DNA of 64,000 nt from Vulcanimicrobiota bacterium (GTDB lineage: Bacteria > Vulcanimicrobiota > Vulcanimicrobiia > Vulcanimicrobiales > Vulcanimicrobiaceae). Position 1 is the stretch's first letter; the number at the start of each line of letters is the position of its first letter. Below are positions 9,775 through 19,133 of this stretch, one piece after another. A program made the translations under genes and the position numbers. The notes under the pieces were generated by a model. That model saw only the letters and a program-made list of their open reading frames with translations, searched no databases and was not told the origin of the DNA. Location of the stretch: positions 124,001 to 188,000 of the forward strand of contig DAHUXH010000013.1 of assembly GCA_027307235.1 (NCBI GenBank), written 5' to 3'.

Positions 9775-10634
9775 GGTGGCGGCGGCGCATCGGCCGCTCC
9801 CAGATAATACCGCGCGGCGGCCGCGACGGCTTCGAGCGGCACGCATCCGATGAGCTCACCGCGCGCCACCTCGACGCCACGCTCGCGCGCGAGGGCGCGC
9901 ACGAGTTCGAAGACGCGGTGCAGCGGCGTCGCGCGAACCTCGGTGATGTTGAGTGAAACCTGAACCGCATCGGAGCGTAGAGAGATGGGGATCGCGCGGA
10001 GCGACCGCAATCCGCCGTTGCGCTCGCGGATCATACGCGCGATCTCCTTTGCCACCGTGATGTCGCCGCTCGCCAGCTCGACGTTGAAGGCGATGAGGAT
10101 CGGGCGCGCGCCGATGGCGATTGCACCGGCGCTCTCGTGCTTGGCTCGATCGCCGACGTCGGGATGCCAGCGTTCGTCGGCAAAGCGCGCGTCGAGCCCC
10201 TCGAACTCCCCACGGCGCACGTCCGCCAACAGACGCCGGTGCGGCGCGCTCGCTGCGTCGCCGTAGAAGAACGACGGCACGGCAAAGCGCTGCCAGATCG
10301 CCCGTGCCGCCTCGTGCGCCAAGCTCACCGCCTGTTGCATGGTCGCGTCGCGCAGCGGAACGAAGGGCAGCACGTCGAGCGCACCGATACGCGGATGCGC
10401 GCCGCGATGCGCGCGCAGATCGATGCGCTGCGCGGCGACACCGGCGATCCCGATCGCCGCGCCGAGCACTTCCTTGGCATCGCCGAGGATCGTCAGGACG
10501 CTGCGATGATGCACCGCGTCGCTCGTGCGATTGACGACGCGCGCGCCGGCGCATCCCGCGGCGGCCACGGCGTCGTCGATGATCCGCGCGTCGCGGCCCT
10601 CCGAAAGGTTCGGGACGATCTCAAAGAGCGCCAT
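9771..10634 (-). CDS. glutamate formimidoyltransferase (FtcD N-terminal type)
   Basis: 287 aa, matching the stand-alone formiminotransferase domain of FtcD without the cyclodeaminase half. It begins MALFEIVPNLSEGRD, the family's N-terminal signature. RIDLRAHRGAHPRIGALDVLPFVPL follows, with the conserved histidines that bind folate and substrate. The family transfers the formimino group of N-formimino-glutamate to tetrahydrofolate in histidine breakdown. No other hut gene is near. It begins one base after the radA stop and overlaps the aldehyde dehydrogenase start by 4 bp. Confidence 0.88.
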   Translation of the reverse strand: MALFEIVPNLSEGRDARIIDDAVAAAGCAGARVVNRTSDAVHHRSVLTILGDAKEVLGAAIGIAGVAAQRIDLRAHRGAHPRIGALDVLPFVPLRDATMQQAVSLAHEAARAIWQRFAVPSFFYGDAASAPHRRLLADVRRGEFEGLDARFADERWHPDVGDRAKHESAGAIAIGARPILIAFNVELASGDITVAKEIARMIRERNGGLRSLRAIPISLRSDAVQVSLNITEVRATPLHRVFELVRALARERGVEVARGELIGCVPLEAVAAAARYYLGAADAPPPP

Positions 10635-10635
10635 G

Positions 10636-11958
10636 TCAGAGCGCGGCGCGAATCACGTCGGCGACGTCGCGATAGTGGCCGGGGTCGAAGAGGGTGCGAT
10701 AACCGAGCTTCTGCGCTTCGGCGATGCGGCGCGACGCCGCGCTGACCGCGCGCACTTCGCCCGAGAGGCCGAGTTCTCCGAAGGCGACCGCATCGGGGGC
10801 GAGCGCGACGTTGCGAAATGACGACGCGATCGCAAGCGCAATGCCCAGATCGACCGCCGGTTCGGTCATGCGCAGCCCGCCCGCGACCGATGCGTAGACG
10901 TCGTGCGTGCCCAGATGCAAACCGGCACGCCGTTCGAGCACGGCGAGAATCATCGCCAGGCGCGCTTGATCCAGATTGTTGGCAAGGCGGCGCGGCGTGC
11001 CGTAACTGGTCTCGCCGACCAGCGCCTGCACTTCGACCAGCAGCGGGCGCGACCCGACGATCGAGGCGACCACGCAGCTTCCGCTGGGCCGCTGTTCGCG
11101 TCCAGCGAGAAAGAGTTCGGAGGGATTCTCGATCTCGTGCAAACCGTCATCGCGCATCGCAAAGACGCAAATCTCGTCGATCGAGCCGAAACGATTCTTG
11201 TATGCGCGCAGGATGCGATACTCACCCGACGCTTCGCCTTCGAAATACAGCACGGTGTCGACGAGGTGTTCAAGCAGGCGCGGGCCGGCGATGGTGCCGT
11301 CCTTGGTGACGTGTCCGACCACGAAGGTGGCGCAGCCGGTTCGTTTTGAAAATTCGACCAGCGCCTGCGTGCAATCACGAATCTGCGCGACGCTTCCGGC
11401 GTAGCTCTCGGCCTCGGGCAGCCACACAGTCTGGATCGAATCGACGATCAGCACGCCGGGAACGTCGCGATCGAGCACGGTGAGAATCTCGCGCAGATTC
11501 GTCTCGGCGAAGACCAGCACGCCGGCGTGCGCGTGCAGACGATCGGCGCGCAGCTTGACTTGCGCCGCCGACTCCTCGCCGCATACGTAGACGATGCGCG
11601 CGTTTGCGCTTGCCAGACGCGCCGCGATCTGCAGCAGCAGCGTCGATTTTCCCGCGCCGGGTGGACCGCCGACCAAGGTCAGGCTTCCGGGCACGACCCC
11701 GCCTCCGAGGACGGCGTCGAACTCGCTCATGCCGGTGCGCATGCGCGACACGTGCGCCGAGTCGACGGCGGCGAGCGGAATCGGTCCGCGCGCGTCGCGC
11801 GGCGCCGGGCGCGGCCGTGCGGCCGAAGCGCCGCCGCCGAGCGTGAACGGCCGCTCGTCGAAGGTGTTCCACGCTTCGCACTGCGGGCAGCGGCCGAGCC
11901 AGCGCGCTGATTCGAAACCGCATGCACTACAGAAGAAGACGGAACGCGTCTTTGCCAC
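10636..11958 (-). CDS. radA: DNA repair protein RadA (branch-migration ATPase)
   Basis: RecA-like ATPase promoting branch migration during recombination. Domains in order: a four-cysteine zinc finger (CSACGFESARWLGRCPQC), a RecA core with Walker A GGPPGAGKST, the RadA-specific YKNRFGSIDEI motif, and a Lon-protease-like C-terminal fold. The chosen GTG at 11958 gives 440 aa starting VAKTRSVFFCSACG. An upstream ATG at 12042 would run into cmk. It diverges from cmk across 55 bp and leads a three-gene minus-strand operon. Confidence 0.95.
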   Translation of the reverse strand: MAKTRSVFFCSACGFESARWLGRCPQCEAWNTFDERPFTLGGGASAARPRPAPRDARGPIPLAAVDSAHVSRMRTGMSEFDAVLGGGVVPGSLTLVGGPPGAGKSTLLLQIAARLASANARIVYVCGEESAAQVKLRADRLHAHAGVLVFAETNLREILTVLDRDVPGVLIVDSIQTVWLPEAESYAGSVAQIRDCTQALVEFSKRTGCATFVVGHVTKDGTIAGPRLLEHLVDTVLYFEGEASGEYRILRAYKNRFGSIDEICVFAMRDDGLHEIENPSELFLAGREQRPSGSCVVASIVGSRPLLVEVQALVGETSYGTPRRLANNLDQARLAMILAVLERRAGLHLGTHDVYASVAGGLRMTEPAVDLGIALAIASSFRNVALAPDAVAFGELGLSGEVRAVSAASRRIAEAQKLGYRTLFDPGHYRDVADVIRAAL

Positions 11959-12013
11959 GGATGGTGGGTTGGCCGAAGGCACGGCACAACCATGCGCGAA
12001 AAGCGCCGCCGCA

Positions 12014-12712
12014 GTGAATCCACCGCATCTCGCCATCGCCATCGACGGTCCTGTCGCCTCCGGAAAGACGACGGTTGCGCGCCGTTTGGCCGACCGTCTG
12101 AACCTGCTCTACCTTGACACCGGCGCCATGTATCGCGCGCTCGCCAACGTGGCGCTGCATACCGGCACCGACGTCGACAACGAACCGGCCATCGCCCGGC
12201 TCTTGGAGACACATCGCATCGAGGTCGGTCTGGACCGCACCGCGCCGCTCGGCTTTCGCATCAGCGTCGACGGCGTCGAACTGGCCGAACGCACCTTGCA
12301 GTCCAGCGAAGTCACCGCGATCGTTTCGACGATCGCCGCGCATCCGCGCGTGCGCGAAGCGATGGTGCACGAGCAGCGCCGCATCGCCGCCGCCGGAGAC
12401 GTGGTCATGGCCGGGCGCGACATCGGCACGGTGGTGTTGCCCGGCGCGCCGGTGAAGATCTTTCTCACGGCGTCGGTGCGCTCGCGCGTCGCGCGCCGCC
12501 GCACGCAACTGGCCGCCGCCGGCGTGGACGTCGATGAGCACCGCCTCTTCGAAGAGATCGAAGAGCGCGATCGCCTCGACCGCAGCCGCGCGGTCTCACC
12601 GCTCGTCACCGCTCCGGACGCGCACATCGTCGATTCGAGCGATCAATCGGTCGATCAAACCGTCGATGAGCTAGTGACGATCGTCGAGCGCCAGCGAGCC
12701 GGCGGAGTGTGA
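12014..12712 (+). CDS. cmk: (d)CMP kinase
   Basis: Phosphorylates CMP/dCMP. It is 232 aa with the P-loop AIDGPVASGKTT at the N-terminus, LDTGAMYRALA, and the Cmk insert region ending in VMAGRDIGTVVLPGA. RSRVARRRTQL is the lid region. GTG start at 12014 puts the P-loop near residue 8 as in the family; a longer in-frame extension would overlap radA antisense. Two bases separate it from plsC, the cmk-plsC-ispH order found in many Gram-positives. Confidence 0.95.
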   Translation: MNPPHLAIAIDGPVASGKTTVARRLADRLNLLYLDTGAMYRALANVALHTGTDVDNEPAIARLLETHRIEVGLDRTAPLGFRISVDGVELAERTLQSSEVTAIVSTIAAHPRVREAMVHEQRRIAAAGDVVMAGRDIGTVVLPGAPVKIFLTASVRSRVARRRTQLAAAGVDVDEHRLFEEIEERDRLDRSRAVSPLVTAPDAHIVDSSDQSVDQTVDELVTIVERQRAGGV

Positions 12713-12713
12713 C

Positions 12714-13310
12714 GTGACCTCGTACGACATTGCCAAAGCGATCCTCACGCACGTCGCTTTTCCCATGTTTCGCGTGCGCGTCACCGGCGCGCAGCACGTT
12801 CCGCTCCACGGACCGCTCATCATCGCCGCCAACCATCAGTCCTATTTCGACCCGTTGATGCTCGGCGCGGCATCGCCGCGTACCATCGCGTACATGGCCA
12901 AGGCGGAGCTGTTTCGCATTCCGGTGCTGGGGCCGATGATCACCTCGTTCGGCGCCTATCCGGTCGATCGCGCAGGCAGCGCGAAGGCCGCGATCAAGCA
13001 ATCCCTTGACGTGATCGCGCGCGGCGGCTGCATCGGCATCTTCCCCGAGGGGACACGCAACAAGACCGGCGAGGTGCAGGCGCGAACGGGGGTAGCGCTG
13101 TTGTCGGCCCTGTCCAAGGCTCCGGTGGTTCCGGCAGCGCTGGTCGGCACCGATCGGGCGCACCGGCTCGCGCAGATAAAAGTCGCTTTCGGCCCTGCGA
13201 TGGCGCTACCGGCCGACAGAAAAGCATCGCGCGAAGATTTGGAGAACTTCACCGACGAGATCATGCGCGCGATACGCGCGCTGGCGGAGAGCGTTCGTGG
13301 AAATTCGTAA
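12714..13310 (+). CDS. plsC: 1-acyl-sn-glycerol-3-phosphate acyltransferase
   Basis: 198 aa membrane-associated acyltransferase that makes phosphatidic acid. Visible blocks are the catalytic H-X4-D motif (NHQSYFDP), the glycerol-phosphate block GAYPVDRAGS and the FPEGTRNKTG motif. GTG start at 12714, two bases after the cmk stop; its end overlaps ispH by 14 bp. It complements the FakA/PlsX/FakB genes about 10 kb downstream, which supply acyl-phosphate for the first acylation. Confidence 0.93.
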   Translation: MTSYDIAKAILTHVAFPMFRVRVTGAQHVPLHGPLIIAANHQSYFDPLMLGAASPRTIAYMAKAELFRIPVLGPMITSFGAYPVDRAGSAKAAIKQSLDVIARGGCIGIFPEGTRNKTGEVQARTGVALLSALSKAPVVPAALVGTDRAHRLAQIKVAFGPAMALPADRKASREDLENFTDEIMRAIRALAESVRGNS

Positions 13311-14139
13311 GGCTAAAGTTCAGGGGTTTTGCTTCGGTGTGGCGATCACCGTGAAAAAAGCCGAGGAGGCGATCGCCCAGCGCGACGACGTGACCACGCT
13401 CGGCCATGTCGTTCACAACCCGCAGATGGTCGCGTCGCTGGCTGATCGCGGCTTGAGGAACGCAAGCTCGATCGACGACGTCGAAGGCGGAGCCTTGTTC
13501 GTCCGCGCGCACGGTTTGCCGATCGAAGTTTTCGAAAAAGCCAAGGAGAAGGGGCTCGAGATCATCGATGCCACCTGCCCGATGGTGACGAAAATTCACG
13601 TGCAAGCCGAGAAGCTGCGTGCGGATGGTTACAAGATCGTCGTGGTCGGCGATCCGAATCACCCCGAGGTCAAAGGCACACTCAGTCACGTGCCCGGCGC
13701 GTGGTGCATCGAGACCGTCGAAGATGTCGCGAAGCTTCCTCGCGCGAGCCGCATGGGCGTCGTCGTGCAGTCGACCTACTCGCGGGATCGCTTCGTCGAC
13801 ATCGTGCGCGCGCTCTCGGAACGGTACTACGACGTTCGCGCCGTCAACACGATCTGCACCGACACGAACAATCGTCAAAACGAAGCGATGCGTCTGGCGA
13901 AGGAAGTTGACGTGATGATCGTCGTCGGCGGCAAGAATTCGGCGAACACCAAGCATTTGGCTGAACTTGCCGAGACGCACGGTGCGCGCGCCTATCACAT
14001 CGAGAATCCGGCTGAACTGCGCGAAGCGTGGTTCGATGGCGTGAAGGTCGCGGGCTTGATGTCCGGGGCCTCGACGCCGGGCTGGCTGCTCGATGAGACG
14101 GAGCGCCGGATGGAGGAGCTCTCCCGTCAGCCCGCTTGA
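13297..14139 (+). CDS. ispH: 4-hydroxy-3-methylbut-2-enyl diphosphate reductase
   Basis: Last step of the MEP isoprenoid pathway, a [4Fe-4S] enzyme. 280 aa; the three cluster cysteines lie in GFCFGV, TCPMVTKIH and ICTDTNNRQNEAM. The HVVHNP and GGKNSANT substrate motifs are present. GTG start overlaps plsC by 14 bp. IspD and IspF of the same pathway are in this window at 28.9-30.1 kb, and a prenyl synthase that uses the product follows directly. Confidence 0.96.
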   Translation: MEIRKAKVQGFCFGVAITVKKAEEAIAQRDDVTTLGHVVHNPQMVASLADRGLRNASSIDDVEGGALFVRAHGLPIEVFEKAKEKGLEIIDATCPMVTKIHVQAEKLRADGYKIVVVGDPNHPEVKGTLSHVPGAWCIETVEDVAKLPRASRMGVVVQSTYSRDRFVDIVRALSERYYDVRAVNTICTDTNNRQNEAMRLAKEVDVMIVVGGKNSANTKHLAELAETHGARAYHIENPAELREAWFDGVKVAGLMSGASTPGWLLDETERRMEELSRQPA

Positions 14140-15106
14140 GCGGTTCGAGCGTACCCTCGAAGAACGAATCACCGCATATCGGAGCGATACCCTCGTCTCC
14201 GATATGCTTTTCTATCACTTCGGCTACGGGCCGCACGGCCCGTCGCGTCGCGGAAAGCGCTTGCGTCCGCGTCTGCTGATGATCGTGGCCCAAGCGCTCG
14301 GCGCATCGATCGAGGAAGCGCTCGATGCGGCCGCGGCACTCGAGATGCTGCACAACTACTCGCTCGTCCACGACGACATCGAAGATCGCGACGAGTTGCG
14401 TCACGGCCGGCGGACGCTGTGGTCGGTCTACGGCGTCGCGCAAGCGATCAACGCGGGTGATGCCTTGTGCGCGGTGAGCTTCTTGACGTTGGCGTGTGCG
14501 GTGCGGCATCATCCGGCGGATCGCGTGCTCGCGATGGTCGATGCGCTGCACGCGGCGCATCGCATCATGTGCGACGGGCAATCGCTCGATATCGCGTTTG
14601 AAACCGCGGCGCAGGTCGATCTGGACACGTATGAACGCATGATCGCCTGCAAGACGGCGGCGCTCTTCGAAGCGGCGTGCGCGCTCGGAGCGTACTGCGG
14701 CGGCGCCGATGCCGCTGCGATCGCCGCGTATCGCAGCCTTGGCCGCGCCTTCGGCATGGCCTTTCAGATTCGCGACGACGTGCTCGGCATCTGGGCGGAT
14801 CAAGATGCGACCGGGAAGATCGCCGGCAACGACATTGCGCGGCGCAAGTGGACGTTCCCGGTCGTCTGGGCGCTCGCGCAGCCGCAGTCGCGGCCGCATG
14901 ACGTGGTTCGCGAGGCATACGCGGGCGGAGCGCCCTTGCAACCCGGCGAGGTTGCACGTGTTGTCGCTGCGCTCGATCAACTCGGTGCGCGAGAGGCCGC
15001 CGGCCGCGCCATAGCCGAACATGTCGGCGTTCTGGAAGCGCATTCCGGCGCGCAGGTGCGCGAATTTTTGCTTGGATCGCTCGACCTCGTCCCGCGAATC
15101 CCCTAG
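14093..15106 (+). CDS. polyprenyl synthetase family protein (trans-isoprenyl diphosphate synthase)
   Basis: Chain-elongating prenyltransferase of about 337 aa. The first aspartate-rich motif is DDIED in HNYSLVHDDIEDRDELRHGR; the second is FQIRDDVLGIWAD. The GKRLRPRL block is also present. The start is uncertain: ATG at 14093 overlaps ispH by 47 bp and no better in-frame start with a ribosome site was found. Product length (C15, C20 or longer) cannot be fixed; residues before the first motif (LEMLHNYS) suggest a short or medium chain product, which is inference. Confidence 0.9.
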   Translation: MRRSAGWRSSPVSPLERFERTLEERITAYRSDTLVSDMLFYHFGYGPHGPSRRGKRLRPRLLMIVAQALGASIEEALDAAAALEMLHNYSLVHDDIEDRDELRHGRRTLWSVYGVAQAINAGDALCAVSFLTLACAVRHHPADRVLAMVDALHAAHRIMCDGQSLDIAFETAAQVDLDTYERMIACKTAALFEAACALGAYCGGADAAAIAAYRSLGRAFGMAFQIRDDVLGIWADQDATGKIAGNDIARRKWTFPVVWALAQPQSRPHDVVREAYAGGAPLQPGEVARVVAALDQLGAREAAGRAIAEHVGVLEAHSGAQVREFLLGSLDLVPRIP

Positions 15107-15118
15107 GAGGCTCCCCGC

Positions 15119-18100
15119 GTGAAGGCTTACCGCGCTCAACTCGTTCTGATCGTCCTTGGCGGCTTGTTGCTTCGGCTGCTCTTCGTTACCAGCAACGGCT
15201 ACGCGAACGACGTGTCGTCATTCGAAAGTTGGGCGCTGACGTTTGTCGCGCACCCCTTCGCTCAGTTCTACTCGCACGTGTCGTTCGCGGACTATCCGCC
15301 CGGGTATTTCTACATACTCGGCGCGATCGGCGCGCTCTACACGCCGCTGCACGGCATCGACCCCGGCTACGGTCTGTTGAAAGTGCTCATCAAGATTCCG
15401 GCGATCGCAGCGGATTTAGGTGTCGGCGTGCTGCTGGCAACGATCGCGCGCCGCTTCACGAGCGAGCGCGGAGCGCTCGGCGTCGCGGCGTTGTATCTGT
15501 GGAATCCCGCGATCGTGCTGATCTCGGCGATGTGGGGACAGGTCGACTCGGTCTCGAGCGGTCTCGCGCTGTTGGGAGCCTGGTTGTTGCTGCACTCGCG
15601 CGGCCGCGGCGGCCGGGGGCTCGTGCTGCTCACGGTCGGCGCGTGGGTGGCACTGGCGTTTTCGCTGCTGATCAAGCCGCAGGCCGCAGTCCTGATTCCG
15701 CTCTTTGCGGCAGCGATTCTGCTCGATCCCGAACGCCGCAAAGAGCGCGTGCTCGCGACTGTGGCCGGTATCGCCGGCGCGCTCGTCTTCGCGCTGCTGG
15801 TCGTGCTGCCGTTCCACCCCACCGGCAATCCGCTCGACGCGTTCGCGTGGTTGTTCGACCGCTACACGATCGGCAAGAATGTCTATCCCTACAGTTCGGT
15901 CAATGCGTTCAACCTGTGGGCCGTCAAGGGCTCGATGTGGGTGCAGGATTCGCAAGAACTGGGGTTTTGGTTCTTGCGGTTCCCGATGTACGTGTGGGGC
16001 GTCGTCTTGGTGCTCGGCGCGACCATCCTGACACTGTGGCGATTCGTGCAGGTGCGAACCGAGCGCGCGTTCTTGGAAAGCGCGGCGCTGCTCTCGCTGG
16101 GGTTCTTCATGCTGGCGACTCGCATGCACGAGCGCTACGTCTTCGACGGGGTCCTGTTCGCGATCGCCGCCGTGCCTGCGGCGCGCCGGTATCTGTGGGC
16201 ATCGGTTGCGCTGTCATTCACGTTGTTCTGTAATCTGCTGTACGCGCTGCAATACCTGAACGCAGCGCAAGCGCAGACGCCCGGCGTCGATGCAGCCAAC
16301 TTGTGGGGCTTAGGCAACCATCTGCTCGCGCTGCTAAACGTCGGCGTGTTCTTTGTCCTCGGATATCTGTTCTTGGGCGATGACGCGGCGGCGCAGAGCG
16401 CGGTCAAGCCGCCGCCGTCCGACGAGCCGCTCATCGCGGCGGCGCGGCCGTGGTTCGATCCGCGCGAGGGGCTCGCGAGGATGCGCTGGCCGCTGGATTA
16501 TCTGGTGGCCGGCGCCATCGGCATCGTGTCGTTCCTGCTCTCGTTCGTCAACTATTGGAACCCAGGCAAAGAGATTTTTGACGAGGTGTACTTCGCGCGC
16601 GCGGGCGAGGAGTACCTGAGAAACCAATACATCTATGAATCGACGCATCCGCCGCTCACCAAGTTGATCATCACGCTCTCGATGATGCTCTTCGGCGGAA
16701 TCAAGCCCGGCACGCTCGGCGACACCGCGTATGGATGGCGATTTCTCGACGTGCTCTTCGGCGCGCTGGTGGTGGTGCTGCTCTATGCGTTCGCCAAACG
16801 GCTGACTCGCTCGACGCTCTTCTCTGCCATCGCCGCGTTGATGTTCACCTTCGACGGTATGCACTTCGTCCAGTCGCGCATCGCCACACCCGAGGGCATC
16901 GTCGTATTCTTCTCGGTAGCCGCCGTGTACGCGTTCTACCGCTTCTGGATCGCCTCGCAGGTAAACGTGCGCGCCAAGCTGCGCGACGGCGAGACCGTCG
17001 CGGCGCTATGCGCGGCGCTGGGCGCTATCGTGCTCGGTTTCGCCGTAAGCTGGTTCTTCGTGAGCGCGCTCGCCCATCAGTCGACCGCGGCGACCGTCGT
17101 GTGCGGCGTCTACTTCACGCTCGGGTTCTATCTCGCGGCGCGCTTGTGGGTGCTGCCGCGTGCGCTCGCGACCGCGACGCAGAGGGTTTCGTATCCGGAC
17201 GGATCGTTTGCCGACTGCACGGACGGCACGATCGCGATACAGACGCCCGACGGCGGGCGTCTGGATAGCTCCTCCAAGACGCCGGTGCGCGGCTCGCACA
17301 GCACCGGCAAGAACGGCATGCTCGTCTACGCCGACGACGATCTGACGATCGCGTATCGCCGCGACGCGACCGTGACCTACGAAACACCAGCCGCAAGCGC
17401 CGCCTTCACGCCGGGACGGATCGAAGCCGGCGGCTACGCGCAAGAGGGCAAACACGCGACGCTGTGGCTTGTCGTCTTCACCATCGCGCTCGGCGCGCTG
17501 GTCGCGAGTAAGTGGTACGGCGTCATGGGCTTCGGCGTGAGTTTCTTGGTGTTGAGCCTCGTGTGGCTGCAGCGCTGGTGGGCGAACGGGCGCGCGATGC
17601 TCTGGGGGAATCCGCGCGGCTTCCGGCTCGACGTGGCGCTGCCCGCGATCCTGTTCATCGCCGCCACCGTCTATGGGCTCGTCTACGTTCCCGATCTGGC
17701 ACGCGCGTCGTCGTGCCGGGACTGTGACATCCATAGCGTGAGCGATGCCGTGTATCACCAGTACGCGATGTTCGAATATCACGACACGCTCAAAGCCACG
17801 CATCCGTACGCGTCGCAGTGGTGGGAGTGGCCGATCGACACCAATCCCGTCGCTTACTTCTACGAAGATCATCGCGTCAATCCACGAGACGGAACGCAAT
17901 GCTGCGTCAACGAGATCACCTCGCTTCCAAATCCGGCCATCCTCTGGTTCGGCTTGTTCTGCGTGCCATTCGTCGGCGTTCTCGCTTGGCGGGAACGAAA
18001 CAAAGGCTATGCGCTGCTGGTGATCACGTATCTCTTGCAGTGGCTGCCGTGGATGCGCTCGCCCCGCATCACCTTCGCCTACCATTTCTACGTGAACGTT

Positions 18101-18334
18101 CCGCTGATCGTGCTCTGCAATGCCATTGTGCTGCAGCGTATCTGGCGCTGGGGAACGGCGGCCGATGCCCCCGCCGATCGGCTGTGGATGGCGCGGGCCG
18201 CCGTCGGCGGATACATGCTGCTCGTCGCCGGCCTCTTCGTCTATTTCTATCCGGTCCTGGCCGCGGTGCCGATGACCGGCGACGCCTGGAGCCATCGCAT
18301 GTGGTTCACATCGTGGATCAAAGGCCCGGGATAG
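15119..18334 (+). CDS. double GT-C membrane glycosyltransferase: N-terminal mannosyltransferase-like half fused to a PMT/GT39 half
   Basis: 1071 aa, GTG start eight bases after a perfect AGGAGG. Residues about 1-430 form one multi-pass GT-C unit with NDVSSFESW in the first loop and ADYPPGYFYILG, resembling bacterial polyprenyl-phosphate-sugar mannosyltransferases. A short proline-rich linker leads to a second unit from about 455. This has the protein O-mannosyltransferase signatures FDEVYFARAG and STHPPLTKL, and a C-terminal PMT-4TMC-like region ending SPRITFAYHFYVNVP. Residues about 690-770 form a soluble, probably beta-rich insert between membrane segments. Likely role: lipid-linked sugar transfer to extracytoplasmic proteins or glycans. 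Two complete GT-C modules in one chain are unusual. Confidence 0.85.
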   Translation: MKAYRAQLVLIVLGGLLLRLLFVTSNGYANDVSSFESWALTFVAHPFAQFYSHVSFADYPPGYFYILGAIGALYTPLHGIDPGYGLLKVLIKIPAIAADLGVGVLLATIARRFTSERGALGVAALYLWNPAIVLISAMWGQVDSVSSGLALLGAWLLLHSRGRGGRGLVLLTVGAWVALAFSLLIKPQAAVLIPLFAAAILLDPERRKERVLATVAGIAGALVFALLVVLPFHPTGNPLDAFAWLFDRYTIGKNVYPYSSVNAFNLWAVKGSMWVQDSQELGFWFLRFPMYVWGVVLVLGATILTLWRFVQVRTERAFLESAALLSLGFFMLATRMHERYVFDGVLFAIAAVPAARRYLWASVALSFTLFCNLLYALQYLNAAQAQTPGVDAANLWGLGNHLLALLNVGVFFVLGYLFLGDDAAAQSAVKPPPSDEPLIAAARPWFDPREGLARMRWPLDYLVAGAIGIVSFLLSFVNYWNPGKEIFDEVYFARAGEEYLRNQYIYESTHPPLTKLIITLSMMLFGGIKPGTLGDTAYGWRFLDVLFGALVVVLLYAFAKRLTRSTLFSAIAALMFTFDGMHFVQSRIATPEGIVVFFSVAAVYAFYRFWIASQVNVRAKLRDGETVAALCAALGAIVLGFAVSWFFVSALAHQSTAATVVCGVYFTLGFYLAARLWVLPRALATATQRVSYPDGSFADCTDGTIAIQTPDGGRLDSSSKTPVRGSHSTGKNGMLVYADDDLTIAYRRDATVTYETPAASAAFTPGRIEAGGYAQEGKHATLWLVVFTIALGALVASKWYGVMGFGVSFLVLSLVWLQRWWANGRAMLWGNPRGFRLDVALPAILFIAATVYGLVYVPDLARASSCRDCDIHSVSDAVYHQYAMFEYHDTLKATHPYASQWWEWPIDTNPVAYFYEDHRVNPRDGTQCCVNEITSLPNPAILWFGLFCVPFVGVLAWRERNKGYALLVITYLLQWLPWMRSPRITFAYHFYVNVPLIVLCNAIVLQRIWRWGTAADAPADRLWMARAAVGGYMLLVAGLFVYFYPVLAAVPMTGDAWSHRMWFTSWIKGPG

Positions 18335-18381
18335 GAGCCTGTCGGGGAGCGTCATGGCTCGTGGGCGAAGGCTAGGCAACC

Positions 18382-19125
18382 ATGTCCGGACATTCCAAAT
18401 GGCACAACATCAAGCTGCGCAAGGGGAAGGTCGACGCGCAGCGCGGCGCGCTCTTCACGAAGCTCAGCAAGGAGATCATCCTTGCGGCGAAATCAGGGTC
18501 GCCCGATCCGGAGGCCAACTACCGGCTGAAGATGGCGGTCGAGAAGGCGCGCGCCAACAACATGCCCCAGGACAACATCAAGCGGGCGATCACGCGCGCG
18601 ACCGGCGCCGGCGAAAAAGAGATCGAGGAGCTGCGTTACGAGGGTTACGGCCCGCACGGCATGGCGGTGGTCGTCGATGCGGCGACCGACAACCGCAATC
18701 GCACCGCCGGTGAGCTGCGCTTTCTCTTCAGCAAACACGGGGGCACCCTCGGCGAGACGGGGAGCGTCGGCTGGATGTTCGACGCCGTTGGGATCATCGA
18801 GGCCGGCATGGACGGAAAAACCGAAGAGCAGGCGATGGAGCAGGCTTTGGTCGATGGCGTCATCGACGTCGAAGTCGAGGACGGGACGATGACCGTCTTC
18901 ACCGAGACCGGGCAACTGATCGCCGCACGCGACGCACTGCGTGCGCAGGGCGTCAAGATTCTCGACGCCTATCTCGGCATGCGGCCCAAGACGAAGACGG
19001 CACTCGAGGGTTCGGAGTTGCACGCCGCGCTCGCATTTCTGGATGCGCTTGAAGAACATGAAGACGCGCAGCGTGTCTTCAGCAATCTTGACGTCTCCGA
19101 CGTCGCGCTCGAGGCGCTCGCATAA
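18382..19125 (+). CDS. yebC: YebC/PmpR family DNA-binding regulator or translation factor
   Basis: 247 aa, full length for the family. It opens MSGHSKWHNIKLRKGKVDAQ, the invariant YebC N-terminus; GYGPHGMAVVVDAATDNRNR is the second hallmark. Family members act as transcriptional regulators and, in some bacteria, as factors easing translation at difficult motifs. In many genomes it neighbours ruv genes; here it lies between the large GT-C protein and a PASTA protein. Confidence 0.94.
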   Translation: MSGHSKWHNIKLRKGKVDAQRGALFTKLSKEIILAAKSGSPDPEANYRLKMAVEKARANNMPQDNIKRAITRATGAGEKEIEELRYEGYGPHGMAVVVDAATDNRNRTAGELRFLFSKHGGTLGETGSVGWMFDAVGIIEAGMDGKTEEQAMEQALVDGVIDVEVEDGTMTVFTETGQLIAARDALRAQGVKILDAYLGMRPKTKTALEGSELHAALAFLDALEEHEDAQRVFSNLDVSDVALEALA

Positions 19126-19133
19126 TTCACGAG

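Noticed and set aside
13844-15139. 431-aa open frame on the minus strand opposite the prenyl synthase and ispH
   Set aside because: High-GC shadow: Arg/His/Asp-rich composition, no motif, fully antisense to two clearly conserved genes.
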